Shown one piece after another: positions 34,807 through 49,070 of a stretch of 64,000 nucleotides of DNA (the first letter of the stretch is position 1; the number at the start of each line of letters is the position of its first letter). Made by a program: the position numbers and the translations under genes. The notes beneath the pieces were generated by a model. The model was not told where the DNA came from. It saw only the letters and a list, made by a program, of their open reading frames with translations, and made no database searches. The stretch is taken from assembly GCA_016946835.1 (NCBI GenBank), contig JACVTC010000051.1:1-64000 (forward strand). Direction: 5' to 3'. Origin of the DNA: Neocallimastix lanati (nom. inval.). Lineage: Eukaryota; Neocallimastigomycota; Neocallimastigomycetes; Neocallimastigales; Neocallimastigaceae.

Positions 34807-35540
34807 GTTGTTATAATTATTGTTAAAATTATTACTCCTCTGTAATTCATTATTTAAATTCCTATTTTTATTTTGTAAATTGGTATTTTAGAATGAGCTA
34901 TAATTATTATTTAATTGATTAAAGTTTTGGTTGGATCTATATCTACTAATAAAAGGATAATTATTTTGGATATTATTATTATTATTAATATTAAATTTTC
35001 TACCCTTTTGTATTGAGCGACTTCCGAGTTTTATTCTTTCTACTTTTTCTGCAATTTTGCAAGCAGCTTCAATAGTCTTGGCTTCTTCATAGGCTACCTT
35101 TTCATAAATATCAGTTCGACTACTATGGAATTCTTGTAATCATAGACTGATAATTTTGCTTTATTCTTGGTAGATAATTGGCAGTAGTAATCCAAATACC
35201 TTTCATTAAATTCCCGGATACTTTCATTTGATATTATCAATAAGGTTTTTAATTCCCTAAATCTTTCATCTTTATTTAAATGATACCTTTCAAGGAGGAT
35301 ATCTCTTCACTCTTCTAAATTTAAAATTTTATTAGCTTCTACGAATTTATCGCTAACAATTTGTGTAGCTTCTTCTACAGTTCCTGCTAGAATGAACTGA
35401 AATCTTTTTTCGTCATCAGTAACCTTTTCCATCTTTAACCAATTTTTCATAAGAATGTACCAAGCTTTTACATTCTTATTATTTCCACCTAGAATTGGTA
35501 GTGGAATTTTTCTTCCTTCACGGTTGGAGCTCATTTTCAT
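31401..35540 (-). mobile_element. Broken Ty3/Gypsy LTR-retrotransposon fossil
   Basis: Read on the minus strand from 35540 to 31401, the parts of a Ty3/Gypsy element occur in standard order. They are a Gag-like region (35540 to about 34720); an aspartic-protease-like region with the IFIDACSNRNLIS motif (about 34710-34400); reverse transcriptase (about 33970-33190); RNase H (about 33080-32540; YTDHKPLV, IVYHSGKANLIADAL); integrase zinc-binding and core domains (about 32420-31780; LDIIEPL, VCVDYFTKW, ITDNG, YHPESNGLVEN); and an integrase C-terminal part (to 31401). It is broken in many places, of the order of ten, so it is an old, inactive copy. An (ATT)n tract lies at its 5' side. Possible terminal-repeat remnants lie at 35908-35952 and 31109-31185. 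Confidence 0.9.
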
Positions 35541-35583
35541 ATATTAAATGAATATATTATTATATATATATATATATTTTTTA

Positions 35584-35733
<150 letters not shown>

Positions 35734-35765
35734 AATTTAAAGTTAATAATAAACAACTATCTACT

Positions 35766-35906
35766 AAGAGGGTGGGGGCATTTCGCCATGTTGCATTTCG
35801 CCAAATTAAAAATTATTAAATAAATAAATAAATCAATAAATAAAATTAAATATTATTAATATCGAATAAAAAAAACAATTTTAAAAAAAATTATTTTGAA
35901 TTAATA
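35766..35906 (-). mobile_element. Partial copy of the 30336-30595 MITE-like element
   Basis: Begins GAGGGTGGGGGCATTTCGCC, carries the double TTGCATTTCGCCAA end motif and continues through the same AT-rich interior in inverted orientation relative to 30336-30595. The other terminus is absent; the sequence passes into the repeat at 35908. Confidence 0.65.
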
Positions 35907-35907
35907 T

Positions 35908-35952
35908 TTAATATCTGAATATATATAAATAGTCAAATATACAAATATGTTA
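35908..35952 (-). repeat. Short repeat shared with 31109-31185
   Basis: Copy of the TAATATCTGAATATATATAA / CAAATATACAAATATGTTA block on the other side of the Gypsy fossil. Confidence 0.5.
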
Positions 35953-36778
35953 ACATATCATAGGTTTCTTAATATGGAGAAAGGTTAGGTAGTAGAGTAA
36001 TAATAATGTTAATAATGTTATAGTGTATATGGATGTGGCTTGCCGTATCCAACATGTTCTGTAATTTCGTCACTGAGAGCGTTGAAGTCAAAATGGTATG
36101 ACATGGGAGCATTATATGTAGACATCCTGATACAATCCCACGATAAAGTTTGTCTATGGTATTAGTTGTCTGTTGTGGCTGGGATAATATGTTCAAGACT
36201 GACTTTCAAGGGAAAGTCTAAAAAAAAAAAAAAATTTTTTTACCTTTAAAGATTTAAATAATAACAATAATACTAATACTAATAATAATAATAATAATAA
36301 TAATTTAGAGACAGATATATATATATATATATATTTTTTTTTTTATATCAACATTACAATTTTTTAAAAATAAAAATTAAAAATAATTTATCAAAGCCTT
36401 TTTTTTTTTTTTTATTTGTAATTATATTCTTTTTTTTGAAGTAGTTTATTTTTTTTTTATTATAATTTCTAATATCTTTTTTTTTTTTATATATATTTAT
36501 TATTATTTTTTTTTTTTTTTAATTTTTTATTTATTTATTTATTATTTTTTTTTTTAATTTTTTTTTATTTTTTTATTTTTTTACTTTTATTTATTTATTT
36601 ACTATTTTTTTTAATTTTTTTTTTTTTTCTTTTTTATTATGATTACAATTATATATTTTTATTATTATTATCATTTTTATATTTGCATTATAATTTTTTT
36701 TTTTTAAATTACTAAAATGATATAAAATAATATATAAAAAAATTTTTTTTTTCTTTATAAATATAACTTTTCTTTTTC
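35953..36778. other. Intergenic region with a higher-G/C island at 35970-36215
   Basis: 35970-36215 (GGATGTGGCTTGCCGTATCC, CATGGGAGCATTATATGTAG, CAAGGGAAAGTCT) is clearly more complex than its flanks but gives no convincing protein or RNA; it ends in a short A tract. 36220-36778 is T-rich simple sequence leading into the 3' side of the ribophorin II gene. Confidence 0.5.
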
Positions 36779-37106
36779 TTAATTTGATTTGGTATCATTT
36801 TCTTTTTCCGTTTCTTTCTTTGGTGAAGAAGATGATGCATCAGAAGCAGTAGATGCTTTCTTCATCTTTAACTTTCTTTCTTTAGAACGCTTTTCGGCCT
36901 TTTGACGAAGAACAAGATGACCAAAGACTGAAGTGTAGATGGAGGCTAAACCTAAACAACCTAAGGTTTGGAAAAGATTAAACTTAATAAAGAATAAAAC
37001 TAAAATACCAATCATGGAACAAAGACTGATAATGAATAATACACCAAAAATTAAAGTCTTTGAATTGTAGAATAAACCATTAATGTTTATTCCAATCTTG
37101 TTCCAC

Positions 37107-37137
<31 letters not shown>

Positions 37138-37279
37138 TATAAAAAATATATAAAAAAAGTTTAATAAATAATGAATTTATAATAAATAAATAGATAAATA
37201 AAAAAAAATAAAAAAATAAAAATAATTTTTATGATAAATATTTATCTATATTGATTATAAAAAAATAATTACCAACCAC

Positions 37280-37320
<41 letters not shown>

Positions 37321-37918
37321 AATTATTACTATTGTAGTTGTTTTTACTATTTTTATTATTGTTATTGCTATCATGATAATTATTTACTATCATTATTTTT
37401 ATTTATAATAAAATTTATTCATTTATTTATATTTATATTCATATTATATTTCCCTCTCTCTTTACTTACGATGTAAATTAAGTAGATCCATGGAATGAAC
37501 ATTAAACAAAAGACAAACTTAGCAAAAAGCTTATTTGGAGCTTTTGGTTCTGGCTTGAAAATATGAGGTTGATCTGGCTTTGGATAAAAGTTTGGACCTT
37601 CAGATTCCATGAGAGTTGGAGCCTTGTTTGGATCAGGTTTAGTTTCTGGAATTGAGTATTTTACTTCAATATCACCAAATTCATATTCTAATGGAATATA
37701 ATCTTTTTTAGGGGAAGAGAAACGAACAATCATAGAATAATCACCATTGTCAACCTTGACATCCTTTAAATTCTATTTTTATTCATATTAATAATATTAA
37801 CCATTGTCAATTAATCAATAATAAATAGTATATAAATAAAATATTTAATAAAAGTTATAGAAACAATAAAAATTATTTTTAAATTTTATTTTATAATTTT
37901 ATTTCAATAAAGAAACAA

Positions 37919-37954
<36 letters not shown>

Positions 37955-38529
37955 TAAATAATTTATTATAATTTTATTATATTAATATCAATATCATAAA
38001 TTAAATAATATATATAAATATTGATAATTACAAGTCTGTAATTGCCTTCATCATTTGATTCAAAAATATATGAATTTTGAGATTTATCATTGGATAAATA
38101 AAACATAGCCTGTTCAATTTGGTTGATACTCTTTTCTTTATTATCTTTTTCTATAAGTTTTAATGAGATTTCTAAATTATCCATATTTGAATATGTAATT
38201 TTATTTAATTTTTCTGGGTAATTTAATCTTTTGAAGAAAAAAATAATTAATCATAATACCAATAATTAAAACAATAATAAAAAATTATAATAAATAAATA
38301 AATAAATAAATAAATAATATAACAAAGTAGATTATATCTTTTTAAAAATTAAATTTACAAAGTTAAAAATATATATATCTACTATTTAAATTATATATAT
38401 ATATTACCTTTTGTCAACATTGTTTTCACCATGGACTTTTACTTTGAAAGATTCAAAATCCATTGCTTTTTTACAAAAAGCACATTGTAATAATAATGCT
38501 GCGTAAATTATAAATATAAATTGCTTCAT
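36779..38529 (-). CDS. SWP1: Ribophorin II / Swp1, oligosaccharyltransferase subunit
   Basis: Four exons on the minus strand, 38529-38408, 38227-38032, 37772-37470 and 37105-36779, give 315 residues. All three introns have GT...AG ends (GTAATA, GTAATT, GTAAGT donors). The product is the non-catalytic Swp1/ribophorin II subunit of the ER complex that transfers Glc3Man9GlcNAc2 to Asn in nascent proteins. Visible features are an N-terminal signal peptide (MKQFIFIIYAALLLQCAFC), a lumenal beta-rich part, the hallmark Pro-rich stretch before the first membrane segment (HIFKPEPKAPNKLFAKFVF), three hydrophobic segments including FFIKFNLFQTLGCLG (matching the family's QLNMFQTL block), and a Lys-rich cytosolic tail. 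Length is close to yeast Swp1 (286), shorter than animal ribophorin II. All joins keep the frame. Confidence 0.9.
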
Positions 38530-38553
38530 TTTTGATTTTATCTATTTATATAA

Positions 38554-38588
<35 letters not shown>

Positions 38589-38860
38589 TATTATTATTTG
38601 TTTTTTTTCTTTTCAATTTCTGTTGTGTACTTTTGTTTTTATTATTATTTTAAAATTTATTTATGTTATTATTGTTTATATATATATAATTTAATTCTAA
38701 TATATTCTATTCATCATTTCCAGTAGAATTTAAAAATATTTTAAGTTTTCATTATTGATATATTGTATTATTACAAAGAAATAATGAGTGCAAGAAAAAA
38801 AAGAAAAAGGATAAATATAAATTATAATATATAAATGATAAGATATAATTATATAAATAT

Positions 38861-38907
<47 letters not shown>

Positions 38908-39816
38908 TATAAAATAAAAAAATTTTAGTATTTTGAATTTTTATTTATATATTTGATTATTTTCAATTATTAAATTTATATAAAATCATATATTTATTTT
39001 TATAATATATATAACACGATCACATCATGATTCACGATCACTATTTTATTGTATAAAATATTTTATTAAAGGATTATCTATTGACTTAAAAATTGTTATT
39101 TATCATATATACAATTTATTTTATTATTTTTATTTTCTATTTACTTTTTACTATTATTATAATTAATTAATATTTTATTTATAAATAATTAGTTGTAAAT
39201 TTTAACATAAATGGTTTAATCATTTTTTAATAAATAAGATAAAATCTTTGTAAATTTTACATACATCAAATATTAAGTTCTATTAAACACTTTTCTTATA
39301 AATAATAAATATTTTAAATTGTTATATATATTAAAAAACTAAATACTGAATATAGCTTTAGTTATTTTATATATATTAATTTAAAATTCTATAACAATGG
39401 TTTAAAATAAATAAAAAAAAAAGAAGAAAAAATATATATTAATATATATATACTTTATATATTTATTTTATTATTTTTACTTTTAATTTTATTAATAATA
39501 AATTAATATATTAAAATTTTTTTTTATTTTTATTACTTAATTAATAGATTCAAAGAAAAAAAAAAAAAATTAAAATAATCAATAAAATTTTTATATTAAA
39601 TTTAATTTGATGATTGGAAATAATTGAAATCAGTAAAAGAAAAATTTAAAATAATTAAAATAAGAACAAAAATAAAAATAAAAATAAAAATAAAATAAAA
39701 TAAAATAAAATAAAATAAATAGTAGAACATAAATATAAGTACAGATTGAATAAAATAAAACTCAATAAAATAAAAAAAATAAATACTTATTTATCTAAAA
39801 AATATTGTTAAAAAAT

Positions 39817-39851
<35 letters not shown>

Positions 39852-40002
39852 AAATAACTCATTTAGATATTTTAATAATTTGATTTATTAAATAAGAATT
39901 AAATTATATTTAAATTATATATCTTTTGTATAATTTACAGTAATAAATAATATATTATAATTATTATTAAAATTATCTTTTTTATTTGTTATTTTTTTTT
40001 TT

Positions 40003-40033
<31 letters not shown>

Positions 40034-40413
40034 TAAATTTATATAAGTAATATATACAAAATACTAAAATATAATAGTAAAAACACAAAATTTAATATAA
40101 TTATTTCCTTGTATTATATTTGTTTTGGTTTATAGATTTATTTTTGGTTTAGATTATAAAATTTAATATTTTTCATTAATTAAGTATTAAATCAAATATT
40201 TCTTCATATTGGTGCAAGAACATACGTTAATATAACAAATAATAACCATCAATTTCTAAGAGATATTTATAATTAAATAAATATTTTTATTCATGGTGTA
40301 TATATTATTAGATAATATTATTATTAGTAGTATAATATATATATATATAATTAGTTTATATTAATTCTTTTTTTAAAAAGGAAAGACATAAAATTTAAAA
40401 ATACATATATAAA
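38530..40413. other. Gene-free AT-rich region
   Basis: Upstream of ribophorin II: (ATT)n at 38558-38590, a long A run near 38862-38890, a roughly 30-base T run near 39820-39850 and (AAAAT)n near 39670-39718. No frame or RNA gene recognised. The ribophorin II promoter must lie just right of 38529. Confidence 0.6.
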
Positions 40414-41605
40414 GTAATAATTTCAGTATTGTGTTATCAATAGAATCTGTATCAGATCATTTCGACGTCTATACTCTTTTTGGATATTGAAATGTTAAGT
40501 CTTTGATTTCTGAAATAAATCCAAAATCATTCTCCTTGTAAATAATTGCTATTTTTAGCTTTTGAGGGTTTGAAGACATCTCCTTTCCAATAAAACCTTT
40601 TTATTTCATTTGATTTTTTACCATTTATTTTCTTATCCAAATTCCTAGTCCAAGAGTAATGTGACATAGTGGGAATATTATTAATGAGATGATTAATAAT
40701 ACATGATGAGCTTTTCCATTTTCTAAAACAGTGTAATTGAGATATAGCATAGATAACTGAAAGCTGAGGTATTTTCAATTCATGAGTAATATCATTGAGA
40801 CTAATATAAGAATTATGAGATTTAAATCCATAACTCCAATAAAGTCCTCTGTTAATAATTTTTTGAGCCTTCAAGTATCTGCTTTTATTTGAACCAAAGA
40901 GAGGAGCATAATATAAAACAAGACTAAGAATAAAAGAAATTAAAACATATTTCTTTAATGGGAGAGGAATAGATTTATTTATAAGAATTCGAAAATACGA
41001 ATTTAATTTGACATTTAAATTACTGTTTAATTTGAATTGTATAGGTTTCAATGATAAAGATTCATCAAAAGGAATACCAAGATAAGTTTAGTTGTCAGTT
41101 TTAGGTAATTTGTTATTACCAATAAAGAAAGATGGATCTTTGTAATTTATCGGTTTTAACAAAGTTAATCGGTTATACAACAAGAGTAGCACACTTATTA
41201 TTTCCAAAAATCATTTCATTTTTAATAGCCCATTTATGAACCTTTTCCAAAATTTTCTTAAGATCTTCTTTTGTGGAGCAACTAAAACAATATCATCGGT
41301 AAAAAAGTCCACCTCAATAATATTGAAGATTCTAAATATATACCATGCTTATCACAATTATCCAGTACATCATTAATAAACAAATTGAATAAAATAGGAG
41401 ATAGAGGGTATCCTTGTCTAACATTACGATTAATCGAAAATTTTTCAGAGAGATTACATTTAAAAAAAGCGCGAGCTTTAGAGGATAGATAAAGGGTCCT
41501 TAAAAACAGATGATATTTACCTCTAATTCCTAAGTTATATAATTTGGCCAAAATATTAAAGATAGGAACTGAATCATAGGCTTTTTTTAAGATAAAGAAA
41601 AGCAA
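40414..41605 (-). mobile_element. Non-LTR retrotransposon (LINE), copy 3, reverse transcriptase part
   Basis: The minus strand codes for the central and C-terminal parts of a LINE reverse transcriptase: KKAYDSVP (motif A), RQGYPLSPILFNLFINDV (motif B), FTDDIVLVAP (motif C, with Thr where FADD is usual), and then a thumb-like region (KKYVLISFILSLVLYYAPLFG). The 3' end (GAGTATAGACGTCGAAATGA, ATTGATAACACAATACTGAAAT) aligns with LINE copy 1 near 21583-21675, so it is the same family. The C-terminal CPCC cluster and the A tail are absent, and there are several frame breaks (near 40526, 41060 and 41280). The 5' half is also missing. Dead copy. Confidence 0.85.
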
Positions 41606-42655
<1,050 letters not shown>

Positions 42656-44956
42656 TCATTCTTCTTTATTTTCAATGATAATTGGAGGTTCAGAAGTTGA
42701 AATGATAGAACCTATTGGTGTTTGAGGGTTAGAAGGTTGACGTGGACGTTGACTTTGAAGTGAAGGACTATTGACTACAATACTAGTTCTTTTAACTTGG
42801 TTTGGTAAAATTTGAGGACTTATAATGGATTGTTGAATTCTTGGACTAACCATTCCTTGAGGCATTACAATATTCATACCAGGATTTTGAATATAATTTG
42901 AATTTCTTAAAATTTTTGAGGATCGTTTCTGTTGCTGCGTTTGTTGTTGTGATGGTAGTTGTTGAAGGTTATAGGATGGATTAGAATTGGGTGAAAGTGG
43001 AGGAGAGGATATTATTGGTGGATTAACCCCATAAATGGGTGGAATACCAGTAGAGGGAATAGGAGAAGGTACAATAATACTTTGAGGCAGTAAAACGGGT
43101 GATATATTACTTTCTGTACTATAAGATTGCAATTTTGAAGTAGAATTAGTTGTTGCTCTCACTAAAACATTTATCCATGTCATCATTACTAAATGATTAT
43201 CCGCTGAAAAATACGTAATTTTTTGATTAGCAGAATCAATTAAATTAAAGGTATATTTGGTTTTACCTTTATGAATATCTGGTTGAATAGAAAAGGTAAT
43301 ATTTAATTGAATAGTATGTTTTATATTTATTGGATGTTTTGGTTCCTTTAAGAAATAAAGCTTTTCTTTTGATAAGATGATCCATCTCTTTTTCCATTTA
43401 GAACTTTTATCAAATCGAGTCCAAAGCCATCCTTGATAATCTGCCTGTTGAAACATGGGTTCAAACATCAAACTATTCTTTTTATTACTTGATTTAGAAA
43501 ATGATAATTTTTTAAAGAAGCTAGTAATAGAACTAATAGAAGATTTTGAAGTTTGACTTGGTGCATAATTGACTCTTTGTGAGGAACGATAATAATTAAA
43601 ATTCGTATTGGTAAGAGGTAAATTGTCATGAGATACAATAGAATTAATATGTGGACGCATACCTGCTGGACCACTAATTTGACGAGCAGAATTGATATAT
43701 TCATTTCTTCTTTGATTATTTGACAACGCTGAAGAAATAGATATAGAATCATCATTAATAACTGAGCCTTCTTCTTCTTTAATAGTATACTTGCGATTAT
43801 ATAAACTATCATGTTGTTCCCATTGACGACTAGGTTCATTTACAATACTCGTATTCATTTCTTTTCCTTGATTCAATTGAATATAACGCTCTTTTAAAGT
43901 AACAATTGAATTAAATAATTTTAAACGATCTTTCAATTGACTAATACCTAATTCACGAAGGGTTGCTAAACTTTGATCTAATAACTTTATACCATTAATA
44001 TTGTTATCTCTGAAAATTTGACTACAAGCACTAAAACCTATATCTTCTAACCAATCAATAACATTATCAACAGACCACGAAGTTGGTGGTAGGACTTGGT
44101 ATTCCTTCTGTCTATTAATAGCTGCATTTCCTATGGAAAGGTGAGGTGGCATTTGGTGAACAGAAGATTGAATTACTTGTGGACTAATATTAGCTATACC
44201 ACTTGCACTACTCATACTCATTCTATTACTATAATAACTTGGAGAACTAGCAGCACTATTTATTTCATGATCAATATAATTTATTTTTGGTGTATGTACA
44301 TCAATTAATGATGGATGTGGAGAAGTATTTCCAGGAACTTGCAAATTATAATTTGTAATAATGGATGAAGTATTAGTTCTTATTGATTCTCTACGACGTG
44401 ATATGGAGTTATCTAATTCTTCAAATAATCCTTCAATATTAATTTGTTTAATATTTACAAAAGTAGTAAATTCAACAGGGAATAAACCAATAGCTTTGTT
44501 AACCGTTTTACCCTAAAATATTTTTATACAATATATATTATATAATGATATTAATAATTTAAAAATAATTAAATTTTTTTTACAAATTTATATTTATTAA
44601 TTATAATCTCAATTTTATTATTATTATTATGATTATAATTATTATTAAAAATTTTCTAATTTTCATCATTATGAAAATTTATTTTTTAGTTTACTTTCCA
44701 CCATCCATCTTTATGTTCATCATCTTTTTCTAATACAAGAATTGGATCACCACGTTTAAATGTGATTTCATCACATTCTTCCTATAAATATTAATATTTT
44801 TTATAAATATATTATATAAATATAACATTTCATATAAATTTTAGAAATATATATATATATATACTTTTATTTTTTTTATCAACTTACAGCTTTAAAATCA
44901 TATTTACCAAATACGACAAATGGAACAAAATTACGATTTAAATTATTTCCTATCAT
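42656..44956 (-). CDS. Boi1/Boi2/Pob1-type SH3-SAM-PH scaffold protein
   Basis: Three exons on the minus strand, 44956-44888, 44781-44695 and 44512-42656, give 670 residues. The SH3 domain (about residues 10-73; YDFKAEECDEITFKRGDPI, then KDGWWK, GLFPVEF) is spread over all three exons. A SAM domain follows (about 196-262; SWSVDNVIDWLEDIGFSAC, ELGISQLKDRLKLF), then a PH domain (about 411-506; GWLWTRFDKSSKWKKRWIIL ... MMTWINVLV). Linkers and tail are Ser/Gln/Pro-rich. This domain order is that of budding-yeast Boi1/Boi2 and fission-yeast Pob1, which link Cdc42 and formins to exocytosis at growth sites; a role in polarised rhizoid growth is inference. Introns have GT...AG ends and keep frame. 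The start ATG lies just before the SH3 domain; no upstream in-frame start was found. Confidence 0.88.
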
Positions 44957-45254
44957 TTTTATTTTTATTTTATTTTTATCCTTTAATCTTTTTTAAAAAA
45001 TTTTCTTTATATTTTTTTTTAATTTTATATTACAATTTTTATATATTTTTATTTACTATTTTTTTTTTTATAATTTTTGTTTCGTTTTTCTTATTTTTTC
45101 ATTTAATTTTCCCTTTTACTTATTCTTTATAATATATTTATTTTTAGTTAAATTAATTTAATTATTCGATTAACTATTTGTATTTTGGTTTGTTTTTCTT
45201 ATTATTATTATATTGATAACATTATTACTTAAATTTTGTAGTATTGGTATACAC

Positions 45255-45287
<33 letters not shown>

Positions 45288-45379
45288 ATTATTATTAATT
45301 ATAAAATTTCAAAAACAATATGAATAGTTTTATTATAATTTTAAAAACAAATTAAATTATATTTTCTAAGGAATACTAT

Positions 45380-45419
<40 letters not shown>

Positions 45420-47777
45420 GTTATATTATTATTATACATTATAAATAAATAGCTTTTTTTTTTTAAAAAAAAAAAAAGAAATTGAATGATATTATAAAAT
45501 TTAAGTTGAATTTTCCTTAAATTTTACTTTTTTTTTTTTTTAATATTAAAAAGTATAAATAAATACTCTAGATCTGATAGTATATCTTATAAATTAAAGG
45601 AATAAAATAAATACGCTTGAGAATTGACTATTAGCTTTCAATCATAGTATATTTATAGCAATAATGAATCTTTTATTTAATTTTATTATATATATATAAT
45701 ATTATTTTTATTTTACTTATTTATTAGGTATATTATATATATTTCCTAAATTTATATTCTTTCATAAAATATGAAAATAATGAAAAATCTATATAAATAT
45801 AAAAAAAAAAATAAAATATAATATAATGGAACTATTTAATATATAAATTTTAATTTTCTATATATGAGATGTTAGAATATAAAAATTTTATAAAATATAA
45901 ATTAAAAATATATATTTATTAAAGAATATTTTATTTGATTTTAATTATCTTCTTAAAATTCATTTATTTTGATTATTATATTTTTTAAATAATTTCTCAT
46001 AAAAAAGTTTCTATTAATTATTCCATAAAAAAAAAAAAAAAAGAAAAAAAAAACCCTCTTTATATATTAAAATATCTATTATTTAAATATTTTTGTTTTA
46101 GAAAATATCAATATCTTTAAACAAAATTACTTTTATTCTTAATATTAATATATTTATATATATTGGATTAATATATATATATTCTTGTTTGTCTTTTTTT
46201 ATTTATTCTTATTTTTAAATTATTTGAATAAATCGTATGTTTACACTTATATTTTAAATACTTTCAATTAATATTTATTACTAAATTTTTACTTTTAAAA
46301 TTAATTTTAATATAATCTATTAATGATCTTTTTTTAAAATTATTTTGTATCAATAGTCATTTTTTGATTATTAATATTGTTGATTTTTCCGAGGCATAAA
46401 TCTAAATTTTCAAAATAATATAACTTTTTATAATTAAATTTTAATAAATATATATTATTTATTTACCATTTGAAATATTAACAGGTGTATAAATGATTAT
46501 TCATTAAATTTATAAATAAAGTATAAAAAAAAATAAAACAATTTTTTATATAAGTAAAATTTATAAATTATTATTTTTCATTATTAGTTGAAAGAATTAA
46601 TTTCTACATTAAATTTACTCTTTCTTTTATTATATTATTATTCAATATTCTATCTATTCTAATGATGAAAACATATTCAATAATAATATTCAAAAAATAA
46701 TAATAAATATTATTAAAAGTGAAGAAAAGTTAAAAAAAAAAAAAAGTAATAAAAATAAAAATAAAAATAAAAATAAAAATCGAATATAATATCCAATAAT
46801 TTATACATATGAATTATAAAAAAAACATTTTATATATTATAAATATAAAGATATAATTTATTTTTATATATTAAATGATAAAAAATTTTAATTAAAATTA
46901 AAAAAAAAAAAATAAAAAAAATCAATTCTTCAAATACTTTTTTTTTTTTTTAAAGAAATCTTAAATAAATAAAAAATTATATAATATATTTAATATATTT
47001 AATATATGATTTTATATATTAAATAGGTTGTGTAATTTTTTTTATATATGCTCTAATAGATTATGATTAAAATTATATTTATTAAAGTTTCTCTTCGTAT
47101 GAATGGTTAAATCTTATAAAAAAAAAAAAAAATAAAAATGAATTTTTATAAACATATTTCATACAAATTAAATAAAGTATATATTGTAATATATTATGTA
47201 ATATATTACAAATAATATTTAATTTAAAAGCGTTGATTCCAATTTTTTTGTGTAACTCGAGTCTAATAAAATTATTCCTAAAATTTTAATACATTTTTGT
47301 ATATACTGCATAATATTATAATATATTATTAGTTGACATTAACCTTTTTTATTTTTTTTATTTTTTCTTAACTAAAAAAAAATTTTTTTTAATTTTCAAA
47401 TCTTATACTTTAATTATCTTTATTTCTATTATTTAATAAAAAATATTTTATTATACATTCATTTAAATACGCAGTATCTATTATATTTATAGCTAAATAT
47501 ATTTGAAGGAATAAACTTGTATGTGATAATAATCAACAAAAACTAAAATAATGTGAGTATTGATATTTTATTTAAAATATATTTAAATATATATTTCAGA
47601 AAATAATAAGATAATATAAAATAAAATGAATTTTAGAGTCATACTAATAACAAATATAATAAAATATAAATATCCAATTAATACAGTTTCTAACAGTTGG
47701 CAAGTGTTATTTGAGACGATTTTAAACATAGCTAAATAAGTTTATTACAAACCATAAACAACTCTTACAGTTACTAG
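44957..47777. other. 2.8-kb gene-free AT-rich region
   Basis: T runs near 45258-45286 and 45386-45413 and many shorter ones. No frame of normal composition or RNA gene recognised. The last 100 bases before 47778 are slightly richer (CTAACAGTTGGCAAGTGTTA) and probably hold the promoter and leader of the Cys-rich gene. Confidence 0.6.
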
Positions 47778-48423
47778 ATGTTTGCAATTCAAAACATTTT
47801 GACAGCACTTCTTTTCATTATTTTTTATTTCCAATTAGTTGATACTCAACGCACTATGAGCAAAGAGGACGTATTGAAAATCAAGAACGAATATTACGTT
47901 AGCTTTTATTGCAAAAACGATATTTGCTTTGAAACGGATTTCATGTACGAAGACGAAACTTGTTAATATTTCAGATGAGTATAGAAACATAACAACATAT
48001 ATTGCTGAAAAGTGTAACGACGAAGATATACAAAATAATGATTGCCACGTTATGGAGTGTAAAACCAATTCTGATTGTTTGTCCAATAAATGTGTAAATA
48101 AGAATTGTACCTATAATGAAGAGGATCCGATAATTCACTGCGATGACATTTACACGCCTCCAAAATTTATTATAAAGGAGAGTTCGTATATGCATTGCGG
48201 TAAAACAATAGGATATTAACGCCAAGTTAACGACGAATGTTCCTCCAAAAAGTGTGACTACTATTGTGCACTACAACGTTTAGGGCCTCCTTATTTTGAA
48301 GGTACCATTAATTATGTTATTAACCTATTTATTATTTTATTCCCATTTATTTTACTATTTGCATTTGCCATGGGATTGACCATTTGCTGTTGTCGTCCGT
48401 TCACATCGTTATCTGAAAAATAA
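47778..48423 (+). pseudogene. Cys-rich secreted/membrane protein of unknown function, damaged
   Basis: Starts with a signal peptide (MFAIQNILTALLFIIFYFQLVDTQ), followed by a Cys-rich ectodomain (FYCKNDICFETD, ECKTNSDCLSNKCVNKNC, then DECSSKKCDYYC) and, near the end, a single hydrophobic segment (INLFIILFPFILLFAFAMG) with a short CCCRPF tail. That gives about 213 codons in all. The pieces lie in two frames: a one-base shift at about 47958-47966 ends the first frame after DETC, and an in-frame TAA at 48217-48219 interrupts the second after GKTIGY. The order and spacing suit one former gene. The family is not recognised by name; Cys-rich, C-terminally anchored proteins with SDCLSNKC-like motifs may be numerous in these fungi (recollection, untested). 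Sequencing error cannot be excluded. Confidence 0.7.
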
Positions 48424-48494
48424 CAAACTATATATATATATATTAATAATAAATAATAGAAAGGATCTAAAATAGTTAATAAACAATAAAATAT

Positions 48495-48662
48495 AGGTAA
48501 TAAACAATAAAATATAAGTAATAAATAATAAGTAATAAATAATAAATAATAAATAATAAATAATAAATAATAAATAATAAATAATAAATAATAAATAATA
48601 AATAATAATAATAATAAATAATAAATAATAAATAATAAATAATAAATAATAAATAATAAACA
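48495..48662. repeat. Heptanucleotide microsatellite (AATAATA)n
   Basis: Period-7 array with the complementary sense of the 15448-15640 array, including a similar short irregular stretch (AATAATAATAATAA) in its middle. Confidence 0.9.
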
Positions 48663-48991
48663 TTATTTTATATAATTATATAATTATATATACCATTTTA
48701 TTATCCAGAAAATGATTTGTTATACTCGAAAATGATATAATTAATTATATTAATTATATCATTCAGAAAAATTTTTTGTTCTCAACGGAGCAATCAACAA
48801 CCCGACGGATCTAACAAGATTCAAAGAAATTCTAATTTGCTTGAGGCAAGAAGGTTTACACTAATGGAACTGTTTTAAAAATAATACAGAAATATTAATA
48901 AAAACTTGAAGGAAAATGATATAATAATATAATAAAAAAAAATCAAATCTTATAATAATAAATAATTACTTCTTCAAATGGAAGAAAAATT

Positions 48992-48992
48992 A

Positions 48993-49069
<77 letters not shown>

Positions 49070-49070
49070 C
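48992..49070. repeat. (ATT)n microsatellite
   Basis: About 26 ATT units. Confidence 0.95.

Noticed and set aside
44920-45132. Phe/Leu-rich 70-residue frame opposite the first exon of the SH3-SAM-PH gene
   Set aside because: T-rich intergenic DNA read as Phe/Leu; it starts in the antisense of a real exon.
47938-47976. A 33-nt intron to explain the frame change in the Cys-rich gene
   Set aside because: Possible GT/AG ends exist, but removal does not restore the expected ectodomain and the length is below that of the other introns here.
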